The notes: generated by a model not told the origin, from the letters alone. Shown: positions 1 through 9,180, counted from the stretch's first letter. The stretch: 64,000 bases of DNA from M0108 sp963841065 (GCA_963841065.1 CAWJBI010000058.1:82131-146130), one strand, 5' to 3'. Translations and numbers: made by a program.

Positions 1-635
1 CGAATACCGAGATCTCCCACATCATGACGCCGGGGCCCCGTATCCGCTTCCTCGACGCCGGACTGCCCCTGCCGGAGCTCATCGAGGAATTCCGCCGCCA
101 TCGCCACCCCCGCATCCCGGTCTATTCCGGTCACTGGGACAACGTCATCGGCTTCCTGTATTCCGGAGGACGTGCTGCGACTCATTCGCGGCGGGGCGGA
201 CCTGGAGCGGGTCCAGATCGAGGATATGCTGAGGCCGGTCCACTTCGTCCCCCCCACCATCAAGGTGGACGAGATGTTCAATTTCTTCCAGACCCACAAC
301 ACCCGCTCCACCATCGTCCTCGGCGAGTTCGGCGAGGTGCTGGGCATCGTCACCATCAAGGACGTGCTCAAGTTCATCTTCGGCGAGATCACCAGCCCCA
401 TGCGGGGTATCGAGGATCACGAGCGGGACGAGGTGGGCTATATAGTCCCGGGTGACATGCGGCTGCTAGACTTCTACAACCGGTTTACGTGGCCCATACC
501 ATCGGTGGCTATGTGATCACCCGGCTGCGGCACATTCCCCAGGAAGGGGATTCCATCCTGGACGACGGCTTCCGCTTTACCGTCCTGGAGGCCGATCCGC
601 GCACCGTGCTCAAGGTGCGGGTGGAGCGCGTCTGA
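1..635 (+). pseudogene. CorC/HlyC-type CBS-domain protein, C-terminal part, frameshifted
   Basis: The reading frame enters from the left edge (TEISHIMTP...RIRFLDAG), which is the CBS pair of the CorC/HlyC family of cytoplasmic regulators and ion-efflux-associated proteins. A second CBS repeat follows at about 170-400 (STIVLGEFGEVLGIVTIKD). The end (IGGYVITRLRHIPQEGD ... VLEADPRTVLKVRVERV) is the CorC_HlyC transporter-associated domain. The coding frame changes twice. One extra base near 167 breaks the Y-S-E-D-V-L-R run. A loss near 484, where some residues of the domain also seem missing, returns it to the first frame, which ends with TGA at 633-635. It may be a true pseudogene or an assembly indel. 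The membrane DUF21 part, if present, lies outside the window. Confidence 0.75.
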
Positions 636-733
636 TAGCCCGGCGGCGGGGAAGTCCGTCTTAACCTAATGTTCATTGAGCCGAACTAAAGTTTGTTCAG
701 TACCCAAACCACTGAAGAACCCTGGGGGCCCGT

Positions 734-2386
734 ATGGACAGCATCGTCGGCCAGTTGCGCATCGGCGAGAAGATCGGACTCGGCTTCGCCATGGTGGGCC
801 TCCTCTACCTGGCGGCCATCTGGCAGTACCATCAGGGCCAGGACGCCCTGATCCGGGACTATGGCCAGCTCCACTTCAGCTTCGTGGCGCGGGTCAACCA
901 GGCCTTTGCCATCCAGACCCATCTCCACCAGGCGCGCCTGGCGGAGGGCGACTTCTTGCTCCATCGCCGGGAGGCGGATATCGGCCGGGTGGAGGAGCAG
1001 GCCCGGCTCCTGCTGGAACAGACCCGACAACTGGCCGCCGATCCCGATCTGGCCGAGGCTGGCAAGGCCATGGGCCAACTGGCCGCAACCTACCAGCAGG
1101 GCTTTCTGGATATCGCCGAGGCTTGGCAAATCAAGGGACTGGACGAAAACAGCGGGCTCCAGGGGGCCTTCCGCCACTCCGTCCACGAGCTTCAGCAGAG
1201 ATCGCACAACTTTAACGCCGGCGAACTCTATGTCACCCTCCTGCAAATGCGTCGAGGCGAGAAGGACCTGCTGCTGCGAGGAGAGGAACAGTACGTCGCG
1301 CGCGTCCAGACCCTCATCGACCAATTCCGGCAACTGATCCAGGAGGCCGATTTCTATCCCGAGGTGCGCCAGGCCCTGCTGGATGAACTGGCTGTCTATG
1401 CCACGACCTTCCAGGACTATGCCCGGGGCGTCCTCGCGGGGGACGAGATAGCGGGGGGCAAGGGGCCCTTCCGCGATTCCGGCCATCGCCTGGAGGCCAT
1501 CCTCTCCGCCCATTACGTGCCGGGCCTGGAGACCGCCATCCTGGAGATGCGGCGCCGGGAAAAGGACTATCTGCTGCGGGGCGACCCGACCTACATTCGG
1601 CAGGTCCAGGATATCGCCGCCCTGATCCGGGGCCAGATCGGCACCGCCGCCATCTCGGCGGAGGATCAAGCCCAACTCGGCACCCTCCTGGCCAACTACG
1701 AACGGGACTTCCTGGCCCTGGTCGCCCAGAACGATCTCATCGCCGGACTCACCCTCGGCATGGATAAGGCCGCGCGGGACATGGAACCCCTGGCGCGCCA
1801 AAACCTGGAGCAGGCGGACCAGGCCATGGTCGAGGAATCCGCGCGCCTGGTGGTGGCGACCCAGCGACAAGGGCGGATCAACCTGCTGGTGGTGTTGGGG
1901 GCCGTGGCCTTGGGTATCCTCTTTACCTTCTTCCTCACCCGGAGGATCGTCCGGCCGGTGCAGGAGATGGCCGGTTTGCTCAACCGCCTTACCCACGAGA
2001 GCCCCAGCGAACGCATCGCCACCCTGCCCGGCTCCCGCGACGAACTCAACGCCATGGCCGAGTCCCTCAACACCCTGGCGGACCACCGCACCCGTTTCGT
2101 GCAATGGTGGAAGGCCGCCATGCGGGAGGCCACCGCCCTCCGCAAGCTCCATCTGGCCGCCGGCGAGGACATCCGCGATCAGGCCTTGGAGGAAATTCGC
2201 CAAGCCGCCCTGACGCAGGTCCAGCAACTCAATGGGATGCGCGGCCAGTTGCTCAAGCAGGCGGACCAGATCGACCAGAGCTGCCAGCGCCTGCGCCAGG
2301 CCCGCCCAGGGAGCCTGGCCCCCGAGGTTGGCCAACTGGAGGATAGCGCCAACGCCATCCGTACCTTGCTGGAGGTCACGGCCTAG
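734..2386 (+). CDS. HBM-HAMP membrane sensor protein without an MCP signalling domain
   Basis: A 550-residue membrane protein. TM1 is at about residues 15-35 and TM2 at about 380-400. Between them lies a long all-helical periplasmic domain with two copies of the signature R-x-x-E-K-D-x-L-L-R-G (near residues 173 and 272). This is typical of the helical bimodular (HBM) ligand-binding domain of McpS-type chemoreceptors and TorS-type kinases. A HAMP linker follows TM2 (RRIVRPVQEMAGLLNRL...). The remaining roughly 100 cytoplasmic residues are a short coiled-coil-like segment (LKQADQIDQSCQRLRQA). There is no methyl-accepting hairpin, kinase or cyclase domain, and TAG at 2384-2386 ends it. The ATG at 734 follows a GGGGGCC stretch. 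Ligand unknown; family knowledge suggests small organic acids. Signalling output cannot be inferred. Confidence 0.8.
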   Translation: MDSIVGQLRIGEKIGLGFAMVGLLYLAAIWQYHQGQDALIRDYGQLHFSFVARVNQAFAIQTHLHQARLAEGDFLLHRREADIGRVEEQARLLLEQTRQLAADPDLAEAGKAMGQLAATYQQGFLDIAEAWQIKGLDENSGLQGAFRHSVHELQQRSHNFNAGELYVTLLQMRRGEKDLLLRGEEQYVARVQTLIDQFRQLIQEADFYPEVRQALLDELAVYATTFQDYARGVLAGDEIAGGKGPFRDSGHRLEAILSAHYVPGLETAILEMRRREKDYLLRGDPTYIRQVQDIAALIRGQIGTAAISAEDQAQLGTLLANYERDFLALVAQNDLIAGLTLGMDKAARDMEPLARQNLEQADQAMVEESARLVVATQRQGRINLLVVLGAVALGILFTFFLTRRIVRPVQEMAGLLNRLTHESPSERIATLPGSRDELNAMAESLNTLADHRTRFVQWWKAAMREATALRKLHLAAGEDIRDQALEEIRQAALTQVQQLNGMRGQLLKQADQIDQSCQRLRQARPGSLAPEVGQLEDSANAIRTLLEVTA

Positions 2387-2755
2387 GCCGGGATATGGCA
2401 CCAGGACGTCGGGCCGCCGGGAGGGCTCGGCCCCGACGCCCGAATCGTCACCAAACCGTCAATCCCTTGTCATGTTTTTTCATCTCCGCCACCCTTTTTG
2501 GTCCCTCACCCTCTATCATTAGCCGGTGATTTTCCGGGTCCCGCCGAGCGCCAAGCCCTTCTTCCGAACCAGCGCTTTCCGTCTCGGTGCGGACCAGCCC
2601 CAATAACCGTCTCCCGGGCCTCCGGGAAGACGAATATCCTGGGCGTTGACGTAGCCTGCAAGGTCCAAACCCCTGGGGTTTGGTTACAGCCGCGTCACCT
2701 GCCCCTATCTCGCGCCATTGATTCCGGCCAGGCATTGGCCAGGGGACCACCCACC
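2387..2755. other. Intergenic region upstream of mgtE
   Basis: 369 bases between the sensor gene and mgtE. The mgtE frame stays open upstream to 2498, but the encoded residues look like shadow sequence, not protein. I could not recognise an M-box magnesium riboswitch by eye. The only clear structure is the palindrome described separately at 2665-2683. Confidence 0.5.
2665..2683. promoter_or_regulatory. Perfect 9-bp inverted repeat upstream of mgtE
   Basis: CCAAACCCC-T-GGGGTTTGG, with 9-base arms and a 1-base centre, lies 72 bases before the mgtE start. There is no T-run after it, so a protein-binding operator is more likely than a terminator. No regulator is recognised. Confidence 0.35.
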
Positions 2756-4162
2756 ATGATGATTGATACCCACACCCATGTAGCCGTCGCCGATTCCGGC
2801 GGCAAACTCCTCAAGCTGCGGGATGCCATCGAACGCCTGTTGCGGCGTGACGCCAAGAAACCCTTGGAGAAGATCCTTTCCAAGATCCACCCGGCGGACC
2901 TGGGTCAGGTTATCGAAGGTATCCCCGAGGAATACGTCACCATTCTCTTCCTGAGCATCCCGAACCCGAGCGTGGCCGCCGAGGTCATGGCGACCCTGTC
3001 AACGCGGATGCTATCGGATGTGGTCCGCGAGGCGGACGTGACGCGGCTGGCCCCCATCCTGGACCAATTGGCGCCGGACGACCTGGTCGACTTCATCGGC
3101 AAACTGGACGAGGAACTGGGCGCCAAGGTGACCTCGGCCCTGACCAAGGACAGCCAGGAGGAACTGGAGGACTTGCTCCAGTACGACCCGAACACGGCCG
3201 GTGGCATCATGACCACCGAGTTTTTCTCCATGACCGACGATTCGCGGGTGGAGCAGGCGGTGGAGGCCATCCGCGGCCGTGCCGACATGGAAGACGTGGA
3301 GATGGTTTATTACCTCTATGTCACCAACAGCCATGGCCGCCTGATGGGTGTCGTTTCCCTGCGCCAACTGCTCCTGGCGCATCCCTCCAAGTTACTGCGG
3401 GATGTCATGAACTCCCGCATCATCCGCACCCTCGTCACCGACAGCCAGGAAACCGTGGCCAAGTTGGTGGATAAGTACCGGCTGCTGGCCATCCCCGTGG
3501 TGGATGAAGAGGGTATCCTGCTGGGCATGGTCACGGTGGACGACGTCATCAACGTCATCGAGGACGAGACCACCCGCGAGATGTTGGCCATGGCCGGTAC
3601 CAGCAGCTCCGAGCTGTTGACCCAGTCGCCCCTCAACATCTTCAAGCTGCGCGCGCCCTGGCTGATGGCCGCCTTTCTGGGTGGTGTCGGCGCGGCCTTC
3701 GTGCTTGACCAGTACGAGGCTACCCTCGCCCAGATCATTCAATTGAGCGCCTTCCTGCCCATCGTCATGGGCATGGCCGGCAACGTCGGCACCCAGGCCG
3801 CCACCGTCGCCGTGCGCGGTCTGGCCACGGGCTCCCTCAAGCTATCCCACTTTAAATCCCTGCTGATCAAGGAGTTGTCCGTTGGCCTTATGCTGGGCTC
3901 CTTCTATGGCCTCATGCTGTCCCTCGTCTCCTACCTGATGTTCCACAATTTCGAAAGCGTCCCCAACCTCATGCTCACCGTCGGCGTGGCCATGTTGATG
4001 AACATCTGCCTGGCGGCCATCATCGCCTCCTCGCTGCCCATGCTCTTTCAGCGACTAGGAACAGACCCCGCCCTCGCCTCGGGACCCTTCGTGCTGACCT
4101 CCATCGACGTGCTTGGCGTCATCAATTACCTGATCGTCGCCTCCATCATTTTCGGTATCTAG
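2756..4162 (+). CDS. mgtE: Magnesium transporter MgtE
   Basis: A 468-residue inner-membrane Mg2+ channel of the MgtE family. It has an N-terminal helical MgtE_N domain (HPADLGQVIEGIPEEY) and the start of the CBS pair (QYDPNTAGGIMTTEFF). The second CBS follows (YRLLAIPVVDEEGILLGMVTVDD), then five hydrophobic segments from about residue 300 (PWLMAAFLGGVGAAF; AFLPIVMGMAGNVGTQAATV). The MGMAGNVGTQ segment matches the pore region of the family. I chose the tandem ATGs at 2756/2759, where family similarity begins, because upstream frame content is low quality. Length is normal for the family. The stop overlaps the 3' end of the convergent tilS frame. Confidence 0.93.
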   Translation: MMIDTHTHVAVADSGGKLLKLRDAIERLLRRDAKKPLEKILSKIHPADLGQVIEGIPEEYVTILFLSIPNPSVAAEVMATLSTRMLSDVVREADVTRLAPILDQLAPDDLVDFIGKLDEELGAKVTSALTKDSQEELEDLLQYDPNTAGGIMTTEFFSMTDDSRVEQAVEAIRGRADMEDVEMVYYLYVTNSHGRLMGVVSLRQLLLAHPSKLLRDVMNSRIIRTLVTDSQETVAKLVDKYRLLAIPVVDEEGILLGMVTVDDVINVIEDETTREMLAMAGTSSSELLTQSPLNIFKLRAPWLMAAFLGGVGAAFVLDQYEATLAQIIQLSAFLPIVMGMAGNVGTQAATVAVRGLATGSLKLSHFKSLLIKELSVGLMLGSFYGLMLSLVSYLMFHNFESVPNLMLTVGVAMLMNICLAAIIASSLPMLFQRLGTDPALASGPFVLTSIDVLGVINYLIVASIIFGI

Positions 4163-5580
4163 GGCTGCCTTGGGCCGGGTCGCCGCGCCAGGACATGCCT
4201 TCCGGGCCGCGGTGCCCGGGAGGCTGGCCCCCGCCTCCTGAAATCCCGGGTGATCGCGGATACCGCCTTCCCATGCGATGCGGATGCCACCGGCTTGGGT
4301 GAGCGGGTGTGCAACGCCAGAGATCCCCCACCGCCACCAGATGGGCCCCGTCGAAGAGGCAGGGCACGTAGGGCCTGAGCCAGGAGGGGATGGCGGCCTC
4401 CTGGAACAGGTGCTTGAGCCGCCGCTGGTGGGGCTGATCCGCGAGGCGACAACTCAAACCCCGAGCGCCGAAGCGGACCTCCAGACCGGAGGGCCAGCAG
4501 GCAGCCGGGTCCTGCCTGGCCCCCACCCGATCCAGGAGGCGGAGGCATCCCAGCCCCGCCGGCAGGGCCAGTTCCCCTTCCCGCCACTCCAGCACCTCTT
4601 CCCCCGGGACCGGGGGTAGCGGCGCCATGGCATAGAGGTCATCGCGATAGCGGCGCGTCTCGCAGCCAGGCCAGGCCACCAGGGGGGTGCGGTCCGGGCG
4701 GGCCCGCATCAACTCCGCGCGGATGCGCCCCAGATGGCGGCTGTCCGGGGTTGGCAGGCCGAGACCGGCGAGCCAGTGCCGCAGCACGGCGGCCTGGAGG
4801 GCGGGTTCGCGGGCCGCGAGCCCCGTCAGGGAGAGGGTTCCCGGCCGGCTGCCCCCGAGCAGGGCCAGTTCCCGGGCCGCCAGCCCCGCGATCAAACCCT
4901 GGGCCTCGGCGCAATGAGCGGCCGAGCGGGACAGACTGGCCGCGCAGGCGGGCCAACGCTCCGCCAGGACCGGCAGGATGCGGGCCCGCAGGAAGTTGCG
5001 ATCGAAGTCGAGGTCGCCGTTGGAAGGGTCCTCGATCCAGGTCAGGCCCTGGGCGCGGGCATAGGCCAGGAGTTCGGCCCGCCGATAACCCAGCAAGGGC
5101 CGCAACAGCCAGGCCCCGCCCAGTCGCGCCAGCCTGGGCATGGCCGCCAGACCCTTGACGCCGCTGCCACGCAGCAGGGCGAGCAGCAGGGTCTCGGCCT
5201 GATCGTCCTGGTGCTGGGCGGTCAACACCAGGTCACCGGGACCGGCTATCGCGCTCAGGGCGGCATAACGCCCCGCCCGGGCCAGGGCCTCCAGACTCTC
5301 GCCGCGCTGGCGCTGGAGTGCCAGGCGGCGCAGGGTCAGGGGCACGGCCAGGTGGTCGCACAGGCGGCGGCAGTGGTCGGCCCAATCGCCGGCGGCGGGG
5401 CTCAGACCGTGATCGACATGGATGGCGGCCAGATCCAGGGGCCTCAGTTCCCGCGCGGCGGCCAGGGCATGCGAGGAGGACGGTGGAATCCAGGCCACCG
5501 CTCAAGGCCACCCAGAGGCGTGGGGCGTTGGGAAAGGGGTCGAGCGCCTGGAGCAGGCGCTCGGGGGTCGGAACGGCCAT
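4146..5580 (-). CDS. tilS: tRNA(Ile)-lysidine synthase TilS, frameshifted
   Basis: TilS makes lysidine at C34 of the AUA-reading tRNA-Ile, using ATP and lysine. The N-terminus starts at 5580 and holds the PP-loop (ALSGGLDSTVLL). After that the frame shifts near 5474: one extra base separates it from the continuation HALAAARELRPLDLAAIHVDHGLSP, which carries on to LTAQHQDDQAETLLL and GYRRAELLAYARAQGLTWIEDPSN. The C-terminal TilS_C-like part (LKHLFQEAAIPSWLRPYVPCLFD) follows. The last about 45 residues look atypical, and another frame there reads more plausibly (AGGIRIAWEG), so a second indel near 4310 is possible. It lies 22 bases downstream of accA, a pairing common in gammaproteobacteria. An essential function makes an assembly error more likely than real inactivation. 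Confidence 0.85.
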
Positions 5581-5602
5581 GGGGACGGCCTGGGCCCGCC
5601 GC

Positions 5603-6559
5603 CTACTCCTTGAAGCGGGCGAAGCCCATGAGGCGCTTGTAGCGGCGGGCCAGGAGTTCGTCCAGATCCTGATCGGCGAGCTTGGCGAGGTGGCGGCTCA
5701 GGGCCTCCTTGAGGCTCGCGGCCATCTGGGCCGGGTGACGATGGGCGCCGCCCAAGGGCTCGGGGATGATCTCGTCCACCAGGGCGTGCTCCTTGAGCTT
5801 GTCGGAGGTGATGGCCATGGCCTCCGCCGCCAGTTCCGCCTTGTCCGCGCTCTTCCAGAGGATGGAGGCGCAACCCTCGGGAGAGATGACGGAATAGGTG
5901 CCGTATTGGAGCATCAGCAGCCGGTCACCGACGCCGATGGCCAGGGCCCCGCCGGAGCCGCCCTCGCCGACGACGGTGCAGATGATGGGGGTGCGCAGAT
6001 GGGCCATGACCAGCAGGTTATGGGCGATGGCCTCGCTCTGGCCGCGCTCCTCGGCGCCGACGCCGGGATAGGCGCCGGGGGTGTCGATGAAGGTCAGGAT
6101 CGGCAAGCGAAAGCGCTCCGCCATCTCCATCAGCCGCAGGGCCTTGCGGTAGCCCTCCGGGCGCGGCATGCCGAAGTTGCGATAGATCTTTTCCTTGGTG
6201 TCCCGCCCCTTCTGGTGGCCAATGACCATGACCGGGAAACCATCCAGGCGAGCCAGGCCGCCGACGATGGCCGGGTCGTCGGCATAGGTACGATCGCCGT
6301 GCAGCTCCTGAAAGCCCTCGAAGATGCGCGGCACATAGTCCAGGGTGTAGGGCCGCTGGGGATGGCGCGCGAGCTGGGAGATCTGCCAGGGGGAGAGGGC
6401 GGCGAAGGTGCTCTCGGTGAGGGCGCGGCATTTGGTTTGCAGCCGCTCGATTTCCTCGCCGATGTTGATGGCGCTGTCATTCCCAACCAGCCGCAATTCC
6501 TCGATCTTGGCCTCGAGCTCGGCGATGGGCTGTTCAAATTCAAGAAAGTTTAGATCCAT
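5603..6559 (-). CDS. accA: Acetyl-CoA carboxylase carboxyltransferase subunit alpha
   Basis: 318 residues, the normal AccA length. The carboxyltransferase alpha subunit pairs with AccD to move CO2 from carboxybiotin to acetyl-CoA, the first committed step of fatty-acid synthesis. Recognised from LEFEQPIAELEAKIEELR at the N-terminus, PQRPYTLDYVPRIFEGFQEL, GMPRPEGYRKALRLMEMAERF, TFIDTPGAYPGVGAEERGQSEAIA and GEGGSGGALAIGVGD, which form the crotonase-fold CoA and oxyanion site. The start ATG at 6559 has only a weak ribosome site. It is first gene of an accA-tilS leftward pair. Confidence 0.96.
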   Translation of the reverse strand: MDLNFLEFEQPIAELEAKIEELRLVGNDSAINIGEEIERLQTKCRALTESTFAALSPWQISQLARHPQRPYTLDYVPRIFEGFQELHGDRTYADDPAIVGGLARLDGFPVMVIGHQKGRDTKEKIYRNFGMPRPEGYRKALRLMEMAERFRLPILTFIDTPGAYPGVGAEERGQSEAIAHNLLVMAHLRTPIICTVVGEGGSGGALAIGVGDRLLMLQYGTYSVISPEGCASILWKSADKAELAAEAMAITSDKLKEHALVDEIIPEPLGGAHRHPAQMAASLKEALSRHLAKLADQDLDELLARRYKRLMGFARFKE

Positions 6560-6669
6560 GATGGCAACATCTTAATCAAAATTGGTCCTTGGCGACAGCG
6601 GCAAGGGGCCATGCGAAAATTATGGGATTCGCGGTTGTCATTTCGGGACTCCTTTCCGTGGAGGGGACC

Positions 6670-7923
6670 ATGCGCCCGGTACTGTTTGTCTTCCTGCTCT
6701 GCCTCTTCCTACCGGCCCTGGTTCAGGCCGAGGAGCCTTGGGTCACAACCGGGCCCGATGGCCAACCCGAGGTCAACCTCTATTTTTTCTGGGCCCTGAC
6801 CTGTCCGCACTGTATCCAGGCCCACCCCGCGATCGCGGCCATTCCCCAGGCCCGGCCCTGGGTGAAGCTGCATGCACTGGAACTCACCCGTCATCCCGAA
6901 AACGCCCGCCTTTATCAGGCCATGGCGGAAAAATTGGGCGAAGGGGCGGCCTCGGTGCCGGCTCTGCTCTTTTGTGGCGAGATACAGGTTGGCTGGGACA
7001 GCGATGACACCACGGGCGAGATGATTCGTCAGGGTCTGGATGCCTGCCGGGCCAGGGCCTCAACCACCCGGCCCAGCCCGGAAGCCGGGGCCCAGGCCGC
7101 CGAGCCCCTGCTCGAACTGCCGATCATCGGCGCCATCGACCCCGCCCGCCTCTCCCTGCCAATGCTGACAGGGGTGCTGGCCGGGCTGGACGCCTTCAAC
7201 CCTTGCGCCTTCTTCGTCCTGCTGTTTCTACTATCCCTCATGGTCCATCAACGGAACCGCACCCGCATGTTGGTCATCGGCGGCATCTTCGTGGCCATCT
7301 CCGGCCTCATGTATTTTGCCTTCATGGCGGCCTGGCTCAGCATCTTCCAGTTGCTCGGCCACCTCGACGGGGTCACCCTGGCCGCGGGCGCCCTGGCGGT
7401 GCTCGTGGGCGCCCTCAACGTCAAGGATTTCTTGCTGTTCGATCAAGGGCCGTCCCTGTCCATCCCCGAGTCAAAGAAGCCGGACATCTTCCGGCGTGCC
7501 CGCGCCATCCTGAGCGCCGATAGCCTGCCGGCCATGGTGGCCGCGACGATCTTGCTGGCCGTTGCCGCGAATTTCTACGAACTGCTCTGCACAGCGGGTT
7601 TCCCCATGGTCTATACCCGGCTGCTGACCCTGGCCGACCTGACGCCGGCGGGCCGCCTCGCCTATCTCGCCGCCTACAACCTTATTTATATGGTGCCCCT
7701 CGGGCTGATTGTCATCCTCTTCGCCCGCAACCTGGGGGCCCGCAAGCTCAGCGAGCGCGAGGGACGCCTGCTGAAGCTGTTGTCTGGCATCATGATGCTG
7801 GGCCTGGGCTTCCTCCTCTTGCTTGCCCCCGAACTCATCAGCCAGGTCGGCAGCGCCTTCCTCCTGATGGCCCTGGCCCTGGGCATCACCTGGCTCGCCG
7901 CCAGGCTGACCCGAAAGAACTGA
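6670..7923 (+). CDS. Thioredoxin-fold / DsbD-CcdA-like membrane fusion protein
   Basis: 417 residues. A signal peptide (about 1-20, cleavage after ALVQA) leads into a periplasmic thioredoxin-like domain with a C-P-H-C active site at 45-48. From about residue 155 there are several transmembrane segments resembling DsbD-beta/CcdA. Two buried cysteines sit in FNPCAFF (C179) and LLCTAGFP (C307), equivalent in placement to the redox pair that carries electrons across the membrane in DsbD. I infer a thiol-disulfide relay moving reductant from cytoplasm to periplasm, with the thioredoxin domain N-terminal instead of C-terminal as in DsbD. The ATG at 6670 has GGAGGGG just upstream and begins the signal peptide; an upstream in-frame ATG at 6589 is rejected. 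The partner is unknown. Confidence 0.75.
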   Translation: MRPVLFVFLLCLFLPALVQAEEPWVTTGPDGQPEVNLYFFWALTCPHCIQAHPAIAAIPQARPWVKLHALELTRHPENARLYQAMAEKLGEGAASVPALLFCGEIQVGWDSDDTTGEMIRQGLDACRARASTTRPSPEAGAQAAEPLLELPIIGAIDPARLSLPMLTGVLAGLDAFNPCAFFVLLFLLSLMVHQRNRTRMLVIGGIFVAISGLMYFAFMAAWLSIFQLLGHLDGVTLAAGALAVLVGALNVKDFLLFDQGPSLSIPESKKPDIFRRARAILSADSLPAMVAATILLAVAANFYELLCTAGFPMVYTRLLTLADLTPAGRLAYLAAYNLIYMVPLGLIVILFARNLGARKLSEREGRLLKLLSGIMMLGLGFLLLLAPELISQVGSAFLLMALALGITWLAARLTRKN

Positions 7924-8020
7924 GGCGTCTCGAACCCGCCTGGCCTTGGCGCCGATAGGCGCAAGCCTCCCGGCGCGGGCCCGATCCGCTGCCACCATCC
8001 TACCCGGAGAACCAAGCCCA

Positions 8021-8497
8021 GTGAGCAGTCCCAACGAACCGGCCACTCGGAGCCCAACCCCATCCACACCCGGCAGCCTGCGCATCAATCACCAGATCCT
8101 GATCCCCGCGACGGACCTGGAAGAGCGCTTCATCCGCTCGCCCGGGCCGGGTGGGCAGAACGTCAACAAGCTGGCCACGGCGGTGCAATTGCGCTTCGAT
8201 GCCGCCCGCTGCCTGGCCCTGCCCGAGCCAATGCGGGAACGCCTGGCACGCCTGGCGGGCCGGCGCCTGGGGAGCGACGGCTTCATCACCATCGAGGCCC
8301 ACCGCTACCGCACCCGCGAGCGCAACCGGGACGATGCCCGGCAACGCCTGGCCCAGCTCCTGCTCCAGGCCACCGAGGTGCCCAAGCCGCGCCACCCCAC
8401 GCGCCCAAGCCGCGCGGCCAAGGAACGGCGGATGGAGGCCAAGCACCAGCGTGCCCAGACCAAGCAGCGACGCTCGGGACCCCTGGGCGAGGGATGA
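8021..8497 (+). CDS. arfB: Alternative ribosome-rescue factor ArfB (YaeJ-type peptidyl-tRNA hydrolase)
   Basis: 158 residues. Stop-codon-independent release factor-like protein that frees stalled ribosomes by hydrolysing peptidyl-tRNA. The catalytic GGQ lies in RSPGPGGQNVNK. It is followed by the RF-1 type fold (AVQLRFD; SDGFITIEAHRYRTRERNRDDARQRL) and a basic C-terminal tail (KERRMEAKHQRAQTKQRR) that in ArfB enters the empty mRNA channel. I chose the GTG at 8021, which has a GGAG site at 8005-8008. An upstream ATG at 7946 would add a Pro/Ser-rich stretch with no family match. It converges with the DNA glycosylase gene. Confidence 0.9.
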   Translation: MSSPNEPATRSPTPSTPGSLRINHQILIPATDLEERFIRSPGPGGQNVNKLATAVQLRFDAARCLALPEPMRERLARLAGRRLGSDGFITIEAHRYRTRERNRDDARQRLAQLLLQATEVPKPRHPTRPSRAAKERRMEAKHQRAQTKQRRSGPLGEG

Positions 8498-8520
8498 GGG
8501 TTACGGGGCGCCCTAACCCT
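8497..8520. terminator. Hairpin between convergent arfB and DNA glycosylase genes
   Basis: AGGGTTA (8497-8503) pairs with TAACCCT (8514-8520) around a GC-rich 10-base loop. It covers the ends of both convergent genes. No T-run follows on either strand, so a role as a bidirectional terminator is only a possibility. Confidence 0.3.
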
Positions 8521-9178
8521 GGCGGCCGGCGCATAACTCCGCCAGGCAACAAACCCCGCACCGGGGCCGGGTGCGGCAGACCTCCTTGGCGTGACGAACG
8601 ATGAGGGCGTGGTATTCGTTGAAGAGGGCGACGTCCCGTCCCAGGGCGGTCTCCAGGCCCTGGCGGATGGTCTCGTAGCCCTCGTTGCCATCGAGTTCGC
8701 CCAGGCGCGAGAGGAGACGCCGGGTATAGGCATCGACGACAAAGACAGGCCGGTCGAAGGCGTAGAGGAGGATGTCGTCGGCGGTCTCGGGGCCGACGCC
8801 CTGGATGGCCAGCAGCCGATGCCGCAGCTCGGGCGTCGCGAGCCGGGACAACCCTTCCAGACCCCCGTGGGCGAGATAGGCGGCGCAGAAGGCCCGCAAG
8901 CGCCGGGCCTTGACGTTGAAATAGCCCACGGGTCGCAGGCGGTCGGCAAGTTCCGGTTCGGGCAGGGCGAGGATGGCCGGGGCCGTCAAGGCCCCCAGAG
9001 TGGCGAGATTTTTCAGGCCGTGCTCGACATTGGTCCAGGAGGTGTTCTGGGTGAGCACGGCCCCCACCATGACCTCGAAGGGCGTTTGTGCTGGCCACCA
9101 GTCCTGGGGGCCATGGGTGGCGCGCAGGGCCTCGAAGACCGCGAGCAGGCGGTCCCCGTCCAGGTTCGACGCCATCAC
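8513..9178 (-). CDS. HhH-GPD DNA glycosylase, endonuclease III/MagIII-like
   Basis: 221 residues with the HhH-GPD fold: FEVMVGAVLTQNTSWTNVE, then the hairpin IQGVGPETADDILLYAF and the catalytic aspartate region FVVDAYTRRLL. Four cysteines near the C-terminus (C-x5-C-x2-C-x5-C, CRTRPRCGVCCLAELC) form the usual [4Fe-4S] loop. In true endonuclease III the hairpin carries a catalytic lysine (GVGRKTA); here that place is Glu, while the aspartate is kept. That pattern fits the monofunctional 3-methyladenine glycosylase III group better than a lyase-active Nth. Two bases separate it from the upstream GlgC-like gene, so the two are probably co-transcribed. Confidence 0.85.
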   Translation of the reverse strand: MMASNLDGDRLLAVFEALRATHGPQDWWPAQTPFEVMVGAVLTQNTSWTNVEHGLKNLATLGALTAPAILALPEPELADRLRPVGYFNVKARRLRAFCAAYLAHGGLEGLSRLATPELRHRLLAIQGVGPETADDILLYAFDRPVFVVDAYTRRLLSRLGELDGNEGYETIRQGLETALGRDVALFNEYHALIVRHAKEVCRTRPRCGVCCLAELCAGRQG

Positions 9179-9180
9179 CC

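Noticed and set aside
2387..2755. M-box magnesium riboswitch upstream of mgtE
   Set aside because: No recognisable M-box core elements by eye; a covariance-model search would decide.
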